NCBI GenBank assembly: GCA_023101725.1
Contig: JALJCO010003433.1
Location: 186,001-250,000 of the forward strand
Direction of reading: 5' to 3'
Length of the DNA stretch: 64,000 bases
From: Atherinomorus stipes
Taxonomy: Eukaryota; Chordata; Actinopteri; Atheriniformes; Atherinidae
A model generated the notes under the pieces. The model saw nothing but the letters and a program-made list of their open reading frames with translations, was not told the origin of the DNA and did no database searches. Made by a program: the position numbers and the translations under genes. Shown piece by piece: positions 14,556 to 25,951 of the stretch. Numbering within the stretch: the first letter of the stretch is position 1; each line of letters opens with the position of its first letter.

Positions 14556-14559
<4 letters not shown>

Positions 14560-14587
<28 letters not shown>
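14560..14587. repeat. (CA)n microsatellite
   Basis: Fourteen CA units. Confidence 0.97.
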
Positions 14588-14590
<3 letters not shown>

Positions 14591-17574
14591 TTTCACTCTC
14601 ATAAAATATCTCCCTGCATGGCTGTTTCGCTCTGAGCTAATTCTGACTGCATTCCATGTCAGTCACATCTATGGGAAACAGACAAAACAGTTTGCAAGAT
14701 AACTCTGGCAGAGAGCCACAGACACACAAACACAAACTCAAACACGCACATATTAAAGTTAGACATGTCGCCTTGTCTATACCAAACCGAGCCTCCGGGG
14801 AGTTTTGTCCAGACAGCAGCATAAACACAACAGTGTTGCTCGTGTTCACATGAATGTGGATTTTCCAGTAGACATGAGGGATTCCCTCTGCTGAACTCGC
14901 AGGACACACAAAGTTTGCAGCCAACTGTATCTGTAAAAGTGAATCTTTTCTAGCTTTTATGACCACATAGAGAATGCTACATGTTTCTGTCTAATGGACG
15001 CGGTCCATGTTAAAACCCCACAGTCACCACAGCCCTACCCTTGTTTGTCTTAATGACTATTGATCACAAAGCTCTAATGATCGGTTTGACTCTTAAATCG
15101 TCCTCAGGCAAGTGTTCTGCTGTGAAAAATGCTATAAACCTGTAAAACCAGATGCATCCAGTGAGGATGACTTACAGCGTGTGCAGAGGATGGAGGACAG
15201 CATCACTCTGACACAGGAATGAGAGTGAGAGGTGTCCCACAGCTGCCCTTTATATAACAAGCCTTTTATCGCTAACTGTACATGCATGTGTGTTGCTTGC
15301 AAGAGTAGCTCTTACTCAAAGAAAAAAAAAAAGGATAAAGAGGAGCTCAGATACTGCCTGACAGTTAACTTAAAACTTTCCATGACTGTAGTAAACACCA
15401 CATGCCTGTGTTTATATTCGCGCAGCAGTGTTAGTGCATGTTTGGGCTTCCATCTGACAGTAGATCCTTGGATGTTCCTCAGGCCTGAAGCAGGAAACAC
15501 AAAAGGAGATAAAGCCTCACAGCCTTATAGCCAAATGACAATAACACACAGTCACGTGATGAACAGGAAGTGCTATAATCATATTACGTCATGGTGTGGT
15601 CCATCTATAAAAATGACAATGACCCAGCCTGAGCTCTGCACCAAGGCCACGCCATGTCAGCATTTCACAGCACTGCACTGTCTTAGAAGTGCTTTTTGTT
15701 TCCTGTTGGCTAAACTGAGAGGTAAGCTACACCATTCTTGTTATTTTTAGTCCAGAATATGAACTGATACTTTGTGTGTTTGTGTGTCAACATGTACACA
15801 ACATGTGGCATCTCCAAACACACAGAACCAAGTTTCTAATTTAGGGAAATTAGGTTAAGAGATAAATTAAGCACATGAAACCAAACAGTCTAACCTAGTC
15901 TTTACCCATACACACCCAAACACACAATCTGCCTTGCAATAGTGATGACATCATCTCTATAATGGGGGGCTTACCCAGACCTTGATCAGGCGGACGCATA
16001 CATAATTCACTCAAGGGCTGGGCCAGGGTGTGTCACCCATACACCCCCTTATTCCATCCTCCTTTTTATCACAACCCTGATGCTCACGCCACTTCCACCT
16101 CATGAGACGAGACGCAAAGCAACAGAGGAGACGGGGGGTGGGGGGGATGAGGTAATCAATGAGCAGGACACACGCTGGCAGTGCGATGAGGGCAATGGAG
16201 GGGAGACGTGAGGAGGAGGGACACGCTCTCCTTTCCTGAAACATCCATCACCTCAACCAGCCACAGCTGCTTTCCTCCAGCCTGCACAGACTCAAACAGC
16301 CTGGCAAACAGGCTGTAAAACACACCAAATATTTGAAAACACTCCCAAACACTTTAAAGAGCAAGAGAGGGAAGTTCAAGTGAAAGCATCCTTGCTGTCA
16401 CAGTTGTGCTCATAAAGTAAACAAGTGGAGGTGGAGATGATTTTCTGCAAAGGAGGTGACATGAGTACAAAATGCCACAATGCAGTAAACACACTCTGTG
16501 AATGAAATACACACTCAGATCTGTGGATGTGAATACTGTTACATGACATCCTATCTCCTGCCCTCACCCTGACTGACTCTGGATGAGGGTGGCAGTTGCT
16601 TTATGACAGCCACACCCGTTTTATGCTTTTTTCCTTCCATCTTCCTCCCAGTTGTAGAGCCAAAACCCAGCATCAGAGATAAACTGGTGATGCTTTTTAG
16701 CTGTCATCTCTCTGGAGGCCTTGCACTTGCCAGTGGCATCACCTCCACTGCCCTACTCCCCATGCTCCTCCTCTCCCCTGAGTAAAAACCGGCTTGCCTG
16801 GAGGGGGTAAGGTAAAACACATTGCAGGATGAGCAGCATGCTGTGCTGTTTGTTTTTGCCTTGAGGAAATGGAAAGGGGGATGATGGATGTTATGAATAG
16901 AGCAGCTGCTGCTGCCCTGCGTGTTTCATGTCAGTAAGGTGTGGATGTATGAAGCACAGAAAAGGTGGTGGTCCCCTTCACTTCCCTCCCTTCCTGCATT
17001 CTCTCCATCCTCACCTGGTCCATGATTTCAGCGAGCCTCTTCCCTCCTCCTGCTCCCAGTCATGGCACAAGATCACCGGCTGCCTCTCTTCTTTGTTTTT
17101 GTGTCCTTCTTCAATATTCCCAGCAGAAATCCAGTCCTGCTCTCCTCACACAGGCGAGGCAGCCTGACAGCCAACAGCCGCTGCTGCGCCTCTCCACAGA
17201 GGCATGATTCTGCCTCTGACTGTGACAGCCTGATACATCCAACTAGACACTCATCTCTTGTCCTTTCCTCTGTCTTCTCTTCTTCCTCGGCTGCTCTGGG
17301 TCGCAGATGGAGGGCAAACTGGGTGTGTGTGGGATCCTCACCTATCTCCTTGATAACCGGGCAGAAGGAAGAGACTCCCGCTCTCTGCTTTCATTCTCAA
17401 GCTCTTTCACTCTATCCCTGCGTAAGCTTGCCCCTCGCCTCCCCTCCCTCTCTCCCTCTCTGTCACCACTTCCCTCCTCTCTTTCCAGCTCCCCTCCCCC
17501 TCCTGCTGCAGCGAAAGAGAACCAGAATGAGCAAATGAGAGAGAAGGAGTGAAGCAGAGAGGAGGGCGGAGGGC

Positions 17575-17792
17575 TGAGATTGGCTGCCAGACCGCCATGT
17601 GACCCCTGGCAGGGGACTGAGGGGCCCTCTACCAGCTGTCCAGCTCATGCTTCCCTGCAAACCTCTGTTGCCATTGACAACAGCTGCCGTGCAACCCACC
17701 AACCACAGATCCCCACACAAAGCCATTGGCTGGTAGGATTTATGGTGCCCGCCTCCTATTGTGTGGGGCGCATGTTGGGACGTGTAGTCCAA
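17575..17792. promoter_or_regulatory. promoter-like cluster: ZNF143/STAF, GC box, CCAAT and YY1 motifs
   Basis: The minus strand reads ACTACACGTCCCAACATGC (within 17768-17790), close to the ZNF143 site ACTACAATTCCCAGCATGC. The minus strand also has GGAGGCGGG (17748-17756), CCAAT at 17725-17729, a YY1-type ACATGGCGG (17592-17600) and AGCCAAT (17579-17585). Such sets mark TATA-less, often bidirectional promoters. A possible donor on the minus strand (ATAG|gtgagg, near 17340) could end a first exon. No downstream coding exon is recognised. Confidence 0.35.
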
Positions 17793-17799
17793 TCTGTGT

Positions 17800-20600
17800 G
17801 GAGGGCAGGCATCCCTGTTTCCCTGCGAGGAATGTTTCACCCTGCTTTCACCTCCCTGCAGAAATGTTTATGCATCACAGTCACACTGGCCAAAATCCAT
17901 ATCATTAACACAAAGACTCAGGCATAAACTTTTTTAAACACACACATGAGAGGAGGAAAGGCCTCGAGGCCCGGGCATTCTTGGTCAGCCAGGAAAAAGA
18001 CATCCTCTGCTGTTTCCCTCTAGGCCCACACAGAGGGAAACTCCCAGCTCACAACAGGAACTCCACAGCTGAAGGCCATGGCTAAGCACAGCTTCAACCC
18101 TCTCCCTCCCCTTTTTTTCTCTTCTCTTTCATTGTCTCCTTTTTCTTTATTTGCTCTGTTTCTGTCCTGTGTGCCCCCTCCTTTCCCTCCTTCCCCAGCT
18201 ATTGTATCATTACATTTAATTCCACGCTGCTCTACCCTCACCGGCCCCCTATAAACTCCATCTCACTGGCATTCCAGGCAAGGTTGCAGGAGGTTACAGG
18301 TGCTATAGAGGGGAGATGTTATTACAAACTCGCTGTGTGTCATGGACCACACTGTGCACCATCAATCTAAAGAGAAAAAGCCACACTGGGATTCTCTTTC
18401 AGGACAATTATGCATTATGTTCACCGAATTCCTGGGGATATTTTGCAAGACAAATGTTTTAAATCATGATTTCTGTTTGTCCACTTTCCTTCCAGTTTTC
18501 TTTCAGTGACTGAAAGACTTTGATTCATTTATTCTGCTGTGCAAATGAAAAAAAGCTGCAGAAAGAAAAACATTCATTCATTTCCTGATAGAGACAAAGC
18601 AAAATTCCCATCTTTTAATATGAAACACTCCACATTATTTATCATTTATTTCTGTGCACTTACAAAACCCCGATTATCTTTCAAAATTTGTCACATCGTG
18701 TACATTTTGCCAGCTAGAATTAAGCAGAATATCGAAGGCAATTTAATATTCTCAGAAATGTGAGGAATGCTGCCAGCAGCTGTAAAACAACCAGACCCCT
18801 CTATGGGTGGATTTTTCCTTTTAAAGTAATTATAAACACATAAAAATGTCATGTATCGACGAATGTAGCCAAAAATATGACTCCAGGGGAAAACTCAAGG
18901 CCTGTGCAGCTGAAAAACAAAAGTGCACCTGCTCTGTCTTGCTGTGATTCAATGGATACACAACCTAGCTGTGACATGATCTGATCTGTGGGGAGCAGGA
19001 GTGAGTGAGTGAAGGGTGAAGGTTGGAGGAGGGTGGCGGAGTCAGGAATGCAGGCTTACATTAGCCGCCATGCTACATACAGAGCCGAAAACAACCAACC
19101 AAACAGCGTCTTGTTTCCTACAACTTCAATGCATCGTACAACTGAACACCTCCTACTGTAGAATCAGATCGCTGCAGTGTCATTTGATCCGGCAGGGGTG
19201 GAAGATGCTGTTTGAAGTGAGATGACTGCTTGTGTGTGTGTGTGTGTGTGTGTATATATGAGTGTGGTTGCTCTTAAATGGAACAGTGGGTGTATTGTAT
19301 TGGTGAGAGTGGCAGATTATACTATCAGCAGAGGAATTCTAATTATTTCCCAGAGTGGTTGTCTGCACACATGTGGGAGAAACTTTAGCTAAGTGGTTGG
19401 AGGAGGCGGAGGGAGGGGGGATGAATAAATTGATAGTTTGACATTTTGGGAAATATGCTTACATGGTTTCTTGCCGAGAGTTGGATAAGAAACTTAATAT
19501 TGCTTTTTAATCAGTCAGTTAAATCTGAGGTTGAGCACCGCTTAGCAAAGAGACTGAAGATAGATGAGGAGTAAAACATCAATAAAACTGTTTAAGATTA
19601 CACCTTCATTAAGGAGTTACATCTCATTTGGTCAGTACATCAGAGAAAAATCCTGACATTTGGAGTTATGAGATGCAAGACTATTTCTGTCAGATAAGAG
19701 CCAGGCTAGCTCCCGTTGTTTCCTCCCCTAGCAAGCTGAACAACCATGATGCATGCTTCATATTTACATTTAAATGACATCCGTCCTCTCATATCAGTGT
19801 TAGATAAGCATCTGATCTGTGAGCTTGGAGAAATATGGACAAGCTCAAGACCCCACAGGGGGATGTAAGAGCAGAGAAGGGTCAAGTTTTCTCATGTCAC
19901 GACAAAATATCACAGAGTAAAGTCAAAACACCACTTAAACCTATGAAAACGACATTAAATACGAACATAAAACATTGAAATTGGTCTTTGGTGTTTCAAA
20001 GAAGCAAATTTAATAATGGACAATGCTGGAAATTCAGTTTAATTTAGGAAATGAAGGCTACTAGATGGAACACTAATAGTTTAGTCATTATTAGTTTTTC
20101 AAAAAATTTATCAAAAAAACCTAAAAAGATCTAATTCTCTCCAAAACTATTTTGTGGTAACTTAAAAACGTGGAACAGCTGCTAGTTCTGGATCAGTGTG
20201 GTTTACATGCACTCACTGTAACATCTCTTATAGTTTCTACTTGACAAAGACACCAACAACTCACTGAGTATGACTAATTTAGCAACATAGCACAGTCATG
20301 TATAATTTCAAGCCATCTGGTGTCATATCACTACATAATAAAATGTCCGTTTTTAATTTCAATTTGTCAGTTTTATGTCAGTTTATCATCATCCTGATAC
20401 AAAAAACAAAAATCCTGTAACAGATGGTTGATAAATCAACATTCCTCAGATGCTCCTGGTGCTATTGTTAACTCTTGCTTCAATCTCTTACCTTCCAGGA
20501 TTGGAGATCAGTGATTGTTTTTTCATCTCGTTTCTGCCATCTTCGTTCCCATGGTAATGAGTTTCTAATATAAAGCAACAATGAGCCGTACGCACGACTC
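17800..20600. other. gene-free stretch
   Basis: Pyrimidine-rich patch at 18090-18200 and a TG repeat; otherwise no feature. Confidence 0.65.
19231..19253. repeat. (TG)n microsatellite
   Basis: TG dinucleotides followed by TATATATG. Confidence 0.97.
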
Positions 20601-20608
20601 CAAGGGGG

Positions 20609-20779
20609 CTACTTCCTGAACTTAAGGTAGCTCCTTTGTTTCCTGTCTTTCATTGCTGGATGAACTGATTAGTCCAGGTGTGTCTGATCTCAGTAACTGG
20701 CCTGACACACCTGGATTAATCAGTTCGTCCAGTAATGAAAGACAGGAAGCAAAGGAGCTACCTTAAGTTCAGGAAGTAG
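20609..20779. repeat. long palindromic element, copy A
   Basis: Two arms of about 80 bp, nearly perfect inverted complements (left CTACTTCCTGAACTTAAGGT, right end ACCTTAAGTTCAGGAAGTAG), meet at a short spacer around CAGTAACTGG. A transcript would fold into a long hairpin. A related core is at 52886-53017. Confidence 0.85.
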
Positions 20780-20904
20780 TGAAATCATGCATAGAGTCCA
20801 TATAAACCATGTTTGGTGACTGGCTGCAGATATTTCAGTTTATATTATGTAATCTGATATTTGTCTCTTAATCTCATGCTTGGTGTTTCAATAAAACACA
20901 TTTT

Positions 20905-20958
20905 AGTAATTTTATAATTTAAAAAAAAAAAAAAAAAAAAAAAAGTAATTTTATAATT
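20905..20958. repeat. A24 tract between 15-bp direct repeats
   Basis: AGTAATTTTATAATT occurs at 20905-20919 and again at 20944-20958, separated by little more than a run of 24 A (20921-20944). This is the footprint expected of a retrotransposition in which only the poly(A) tail was inserted. Slippage or tandem duplication is the alternative. Confidence 0.55.
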
Positions 20959-21383
20959 GAAAAATATGGGGAAGTTGAGTAAATCTGATTGAACCAACCC
21001 TCCACCTGGCACAGGTAGATGGTCTTTGATGACACTTATGCTATAAAAAAAAAAAAAAAAAAAATGGTGCTATGATTCGAAAATGATTGTACATCATAAA
21101 ACTATGTCATGACAAATTTCTTGAGAGAAAAGTCAATATATGTCGACATAAATGCATATGAATTATATATTTTCCAAGGAATTTTCTATGTGGGTAAATT
21201 AAAGGGTTAAGTACATGAAATGCCAAAAGAACAACAGCTAAAAAGAAGTTAAAGAAAACATTTTATATTGATTCAATTGATCTATTAATAGGTGATCTTT
21301 AATTAATCAATATGAAAAACATATTTAAAATGACACAAAATGTTTTGAAACCAAAGGAGAACTAAGTGTAACTACATGCTACA

Positions 21384-22244
21384 CTCACTCACTTTATTCG
21401 GTACATCTTGCCAGTACCGGGTTAGAATCCAGTAGCTAGTCCGCAGACTAACTGCCTTAAATTTTGGTAGCACAGATTCAACAAGGTGTTGGAAACATCC
21501 CTCAGAGATTTTGCTCCTTATTGACACACGGCATCACACAGTTGCTGCAGATTTATTGTCTGATGAGAATTTCCCGTTCCACCACATCCCAAAGGTGCTC
21601 CACTGGATTGAGATCTAGTGACTTTGGAGGTCATTTAAGTACAGTGAACTCATTGTCATGTTCAGTTGGAAATGATTTGAGTTTTGTGACATGGTGCATT
21701 CTCGTGCTGGAAGTAGCCATCAGAAGATGCTACACTTTGGTCATAAAAAGGTGGCCATGGTCAGCAACAATACTCAGATAGGCTGAAGAGTATAAATGAT
21801 GCTCTGTTGGTATAAGGAGCCCGAGGTGTGCAAAGAAAATATTCCTCAAACCCTTACATCTCCTCCAGCCTGGACCGAGGAATTGGTCCACTCTTTGATG
21901 CCGACCCTACCACCTAAAATAAAGACTCATCAGAGGGCCTTTGACATCAACAAGGCATTTTGGCCCAGACTACTGCTGCTCACTGGGTATTCTATCTTTT
22001 CAAACCTTTCCCTGTAAACCCTACAGATGGTTGTGTGTGAAAATCCCAGTAGATCAGCAGTTTGTGAAATACTCACTAGCCCATCTGGCAGCAACCATGC
22101 CACATTCAAAGTTACTTCAATCGCCTTTCTTCCCTTTTCTTCCCCATCCCCCATGTCTACATGACTAAATGGATTTAGTTGCTGGCATGTGATTGGCTGA
22201 TTAGATATAATTGAACAGGTATACTTGATAAAGTGACTAGCGAG
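21384..22244 (-). mobile_element. dead Tc1/mariner transposon
   Basis: The terminal sequences CACTCACTTTATTCGGTACA (left) and, inverted, AGTCACTTTATCAAGTATACC (right) are those of a common fish Tc1-like element. On the minus strand a transposase helix-turn-helix remnant reads VSISQTADLLGFSHTTICRV (about 22020-22085). The catalytic-domain end reads LDLNPVEHLWDVVEREIL (about 21570-21625). Stops and length loss show it is inactive. Confidence 0.85.
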
Positions 22245-23804
22245 TGAATCTTTTCACCTTATGACCCTCAAATCAGTTCAAGATTAATTAAGCAGCTTTT
22301 TTGACACTTGTAACTAATAACCTGAGATCACAACACTACTGTATTAAAACACTAGTTAGACATCTTTTACTTCTCTCATGTGGACTGGCTTAATTTCATC
22401 AGATGAAATCATCCTCAGAGTTTAATGTTTATGGTTCACTGTTCAACCTTGTGCAGTTAAACAGCACCATCTGCAGGACGACAAGCAGCATAAATCTATC
22501 ACATGATGTTAAAAAGCACTTATTGGAAGGAAACAATAGGTAAACCATTGAGGGCATTAAATAAAATTAACTTAGGCTCAAGACATTAGGTTTAATTTCT
22601 CAAAGACACTTCTACCAACAAACAAGAAACGAATGCATATTCATAATAACCTGAGGAAATAATGTGTCAACTTTACTTTCCAACTCAACTAACCACAATA
22701 ACCAGGTATACTGGAATCATCTTTATTTAATATATGTGAAATATATATCAGCAAATTATCAGGGCATTTGTAAACAAAACATAATTCAAATATATTAATA
22801 AATATAAAGGAGGTTTGGTGTTAAAGCTGAGATGCACATAGATGAATTTCTAACAATCCTTCTTCATGTAGGTCATCTGCTGCCAACAAGTAGAACAAAA
22901 ACCAGACACAAAGCAGAAATTTGGAGAAATCAGAGCTATGATATGCTGCAAACATCGACACTGACATTGGCACCCTCTGACCTGGTGGACAATGCTGATT
23001 GTATTTGGGACGAACATGTTGGCAACTCGGAATCTTAATACTGAGGTGAAGAGTGAGACAACAAAATGAGGAAAACTCCAGTCATGAGTGCAGAAGACCT
23101 GATTGCACATAAACATGTAGATAATTGTATTAATGTAACATTGCACATCAAATTATAAGCTCACAGTGTTATAAAAAAGGCAAATTCTACACCTGTATTA
23201 CACTCAAGAATTCAAAGACATCCTGCATCCATAATGGATTCACTGGACTTGTGCAGAGGTAACACAGCTCTTCTACAAAGAAACACAAGCAGCATAGAAA
23301 ATACACACCAGTCAGACTGACTGCAAATGATTAAATAAGGGCTCCTGGAGTGATCATTTTGTTGAGGATCCTGGCCTGATTGAAGGAGGGAGGAAGATGA
23401 TGAGAGTGAGAAAGAGGCTGGCTTCCTCTTCTCCATTTGTTTTCCTCTGGGCTCCTCACATCCCACCTGAAAGCAGCGAGGAGAGGCATCGTAGTCTGAA
23501 CGAGGCTCACTCTGAAACAAATTAAGCATTAATAATTTGTCGCTAAAAATGCATGAAAATCCTTTTTAGATTAACGCAGGTGTTTTAAACGGCACCTTTT
23601 CTAGAGCAGTAGCATTACGTGTGCCTGTCTGGATTATACAGCTATCGGTGTGCGTTGTTTTCGCTGACGAATGCATGCCAAATATCAGGTTTATTATAAG
23701 AAAAAAACCTTACCAGTATCCATAATGGAAACCGGGGATGCAGGAGAGCCAGGACATACATCCCCCTGTGCACCGGCTGCCCTGCTGCGCCACACGCCTC
23801 TTCA

Positions 23805-23882
23805 TCACAGCATGTAGATGATGTAAGAGAGGAAGACGAGGCCCATGATGGCGAAAAACATCAACACCAGTATGTCGACCAT
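23805..23882 (-). CDS. candidate 25-residue transmembrane micropeptide downstream of lasp1
   Basis: A 26-codon minus-strand frame (25 residues plus TGA), MVDILVLMFF... ending SYIIYML. Apart from Asp3 it is one continuous hydrophobic helix of transmembrane length with a small Gly near the middle. The start context is strong (ATCATGG: A at -3, G at +4). It sits in a locally CpG-rich block and is followed by a consensus donor (CTG|gtaagg at 23714) and a good acceptor (tttcag|AGTG at 23511). The frame is open upstream to 24107 without any ATG, and a tttcag at about 23914 could be an acceptor adding coding from another exon. From memory, human LASP1 has a neighbouring small gene, LASP1NB (ex-LINC00672); this could be its orthologue, unverified. 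Small membrane peptides such as sarcolipin regulate transporters, but no function is claimed here. Alternatively it is a chance hydrophobic frame. Confidence 0.5.
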   Translation of the reverse strand: MVDILVLMFFAIMGLVFLSYIIYML

Positions 23883-23941
23883 GATGGGAACGCTGTCACA
23901 AATGGAAGGTGAAGATGCTGAAAGGACACGAAGTACAAACA

Positions 23942-24034
23942 CTAGCCCACCGCCTGTGCGGGAGATCGGGCAATATCGGAGCAGTTCGGAGAAGTCCGGA
24001 GCGCAAAGCTCGAGTCCACGCCCATGTGGTCCAT
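23942..24034 (-). other. upstream ORF (30 codons) before the micropeptide
   Basis: ATG...TAG frame starting MDHMGVDSSF and ending SPAQAVG, 59 bases before the micropeptide ATG and in a different frame. If the transcript starts above 24034, this frame would be met first by ribosomes and would tune the micropeptide. It could instead be the true N-terminal exon if a mammalian homologue shows similarity. Confidence 0.3.
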
Positions 24035-24110
24035 AACAGGAACGAAGGACAATGGTGTGGGATGGCAGACAAATGTTTGCGTTAAATTCTGTCGTAAATC
24101 TCTGATATTA

Positions 24111-25929
24111 GTGAAAAGCGTTTTAATTATAGAAAAGTTGAGGTGTTGAAATTTTAGACCAATTGAATGTCAATTAAACTGATCAAAATAAAAACAAAAA
24201 GAGACACAATTTGTGCCTTTCAATCATATTCTACATTAATTTTCACTGCACCACAGTAGTATCTTTGCTTGTAGTTTGAAATGTTTGTTGATAAAAAAAA
24301 AGAGCCAATTTTATTGATGACATAAGTTTACAGACAAATATAGGGATGGAGATATTTTGCAGATGGTTTTAGGGTTTGTGCAGCTCCCGAGAATTAAAGA
24401 GCAAAGCAAATGGCACAAAGCCTCCTCCTGTCTACAAATAAGTGGAGTGAAAGTTTCCTCCACCAATAACAGATGAAAGTTCAAGTTTGCATGAGACAGC
24501 TGCCCTTGCCAAAATTATCGATCAGGAATACAGCATTGTCAAAAAGATATTTTTAAAGCCATCCTTAACTTTTGCAACAAAAAATAGCGTCTGTCAAAAA
24601 ACTTTTTTTTTTCCTAAGTGGCTCCATCCTTTGGAGACTCATTACATTTCAGCATATGCAGAAAATAGATATTTTTGTGTCCATCTCACTGGATTAATAC
24701 TAATTAAGCAAAATTGAGGTGTTGAGGGCCCACCCATTTAAATTCTGAGCTTTGGATGTAAGTCAGTGGAACTACTGCAGTATAGTTCATCACAGAGGTC
24801 AGGAATGGCCAAATCAATGGTTTAATTCATTATTCTAAGAAAAACATGGGAACGCCAGAACATCTGCGGAATAAGACAGTAAGGGATGGTTGCAGAATCT
24901 TCAGGGGCTAAGAAAAACCTCTTCACATCTAACAAAGTGGCACTCTCCAGGTGGAAGGCTATAAATTCTCCAGTTGACGAGAGAAAACAAACCAAACAAA
25001 CCCCAAACTAACACAAACGCCTCCCCAAAAGATTCAGTTAATTTCAGAGCTGTAAGTACAAAAAGATTAGATTTGATAAAATATCCCTTTAAAAGACTCA
25101 CAAAAATTCCCAGACGAAATCAGCTGTGGAACAACATTTTTTGGATACAAACTAACATCAATGTGAACCAGAATAACGGAAAAGAGGAGCATGATTAAAA
25201 AAAATAAAAACTTTACACAATTTGTAAAACACCTTAAAGAAACTAAAATGCCTGACATACACGAACACAGATGTAAATATGACATAAGAAAATCACAGTG
25301 AAGTCACTGGTTTGCAAGACTTCCACTAGCACTAGGTCTCTGTTTGTCAATATAACAGCAGCAGCTGGATGAATCCCGAGTATAAATGTTTAATCAGATT
25401 CAGCCAAACGCTGCAGGGCTGACAGCACAACACTATCCAAAAATATTGCAAAAGTTTTTAAAGACAAAGAAATGCAATTTTAAATAAAAGGGCCAATCAC
25501 CTGTCCCTGATACATTTTATTTGCTTGAGACAAAATGAAAGGTGGAAAGACAAACAGAAGACTGTAGCAGTAAAGGCTCACTCTAAGACCACAGATGGTA
25601 GGTACTCCATGCTGAGGAAAACGAGCAAAATAAAAATTTTCCTGTTAATTTCACCATGGTTTCAGAGGTCAACCATGTTCTGTTTATTATAGCTATGTAC
25701 AGTACCTAAACCCCTTTTCCAAGTTGCATCCAAATACCAAGCCTAAATCGATATTATAACTTCAACTTGAATCTGCTTTTAAAAAGGAATAAAGGTGCTA
25801 CTCCCATACCTACTGGTTTATGGGAGTTGGCAGACTGCCCAAGTAGCATTCTGTCCCCACTATCACAGACGAATCTATAGTCCGAGTATTTTTTAAATCT
25901 AACTGGAAATACAATACATACAACAGTCT
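24111..25929. other. spacer between lasp1 3' end and the micropeptide locus
   Basis: AT-rich DNA of 1.8 kb with no recognisable gene or repeat. It may contain the promoter of the micropeptide transcript near its left end. Confidence 0.6.
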
Positions 25930-25945
25930 GAGAAAAAAATGTCAT

Positions 25946-25951
25946 TTTATT
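25946..25951 (-). terminator. lasp1: candidate lasp1 poly(A) signal AATAAA
   Basis: AATAAA on the minus strand in the context TTCAATAAAATGAC, about 3.1 kb after the lasp1 stop. Other AATAAA-like words occur in the AT-rich region, so this is a best choice only. Confidence 0.45.

Larger units (their letters stand above)
11480..17330. other. gene-free stretch
   Basis: Intergenic DNA with an AAT repeat and a CA repeat. The 172-codon plus frame at 15232-15750 is unsupported: low-complexity lysines, no homology recalled. Nothing else is seen. Confidence 0.65.
22722..24110 (-). ncRNA. probable two-exon transcript unit carrying the micropeptide frame
   Basis: Inferred minus-strand transcript. A CpG-enriched first exon (about 24060 to 23714) contains a 30-codon upstream frame and the micropeptide frame. 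An intron 23713-23512 with GTAAGG...TTTGTTTCAG ends follows. The second exon runs from 23511 to a possible AATAAA at 22727-22722. The second exon has a 105-codon frame with no recognisable domain, read as UTR. The strand matches lasp1, whose 3' end lies upstream of it (about 1.9 kb away). Exon ends at both extremities are guesses. Confidence 0.4.

Noticed and set aside
15232..15750. 172-codon plus-strand frame, the longest in the window
   Set aside because: Contains a lysine run from an A tract and no family resemblance; no promoter, no splice context.
17062..17538. 158-codon plus-strand Ser/Pro/Leu-rich frame
   Set aside because: Produced by a pyrimidine-rich low-complexity tract.
23212..23529. 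105-codon minus-strand frame in the second exon of the micropeptide locus
   Set aside because: Serine run and no recognisable domain; its ATG lies in the intron upstream of the acceptor, so it is more likely 3'UTR.
23909..23944. A ~33-base intron joining the 30-codon uORF to the micropeptide
   Set aside because: Too short for a vertebrate spliceosomal intron, and the joined reading frame does not match the micropeptide frame.
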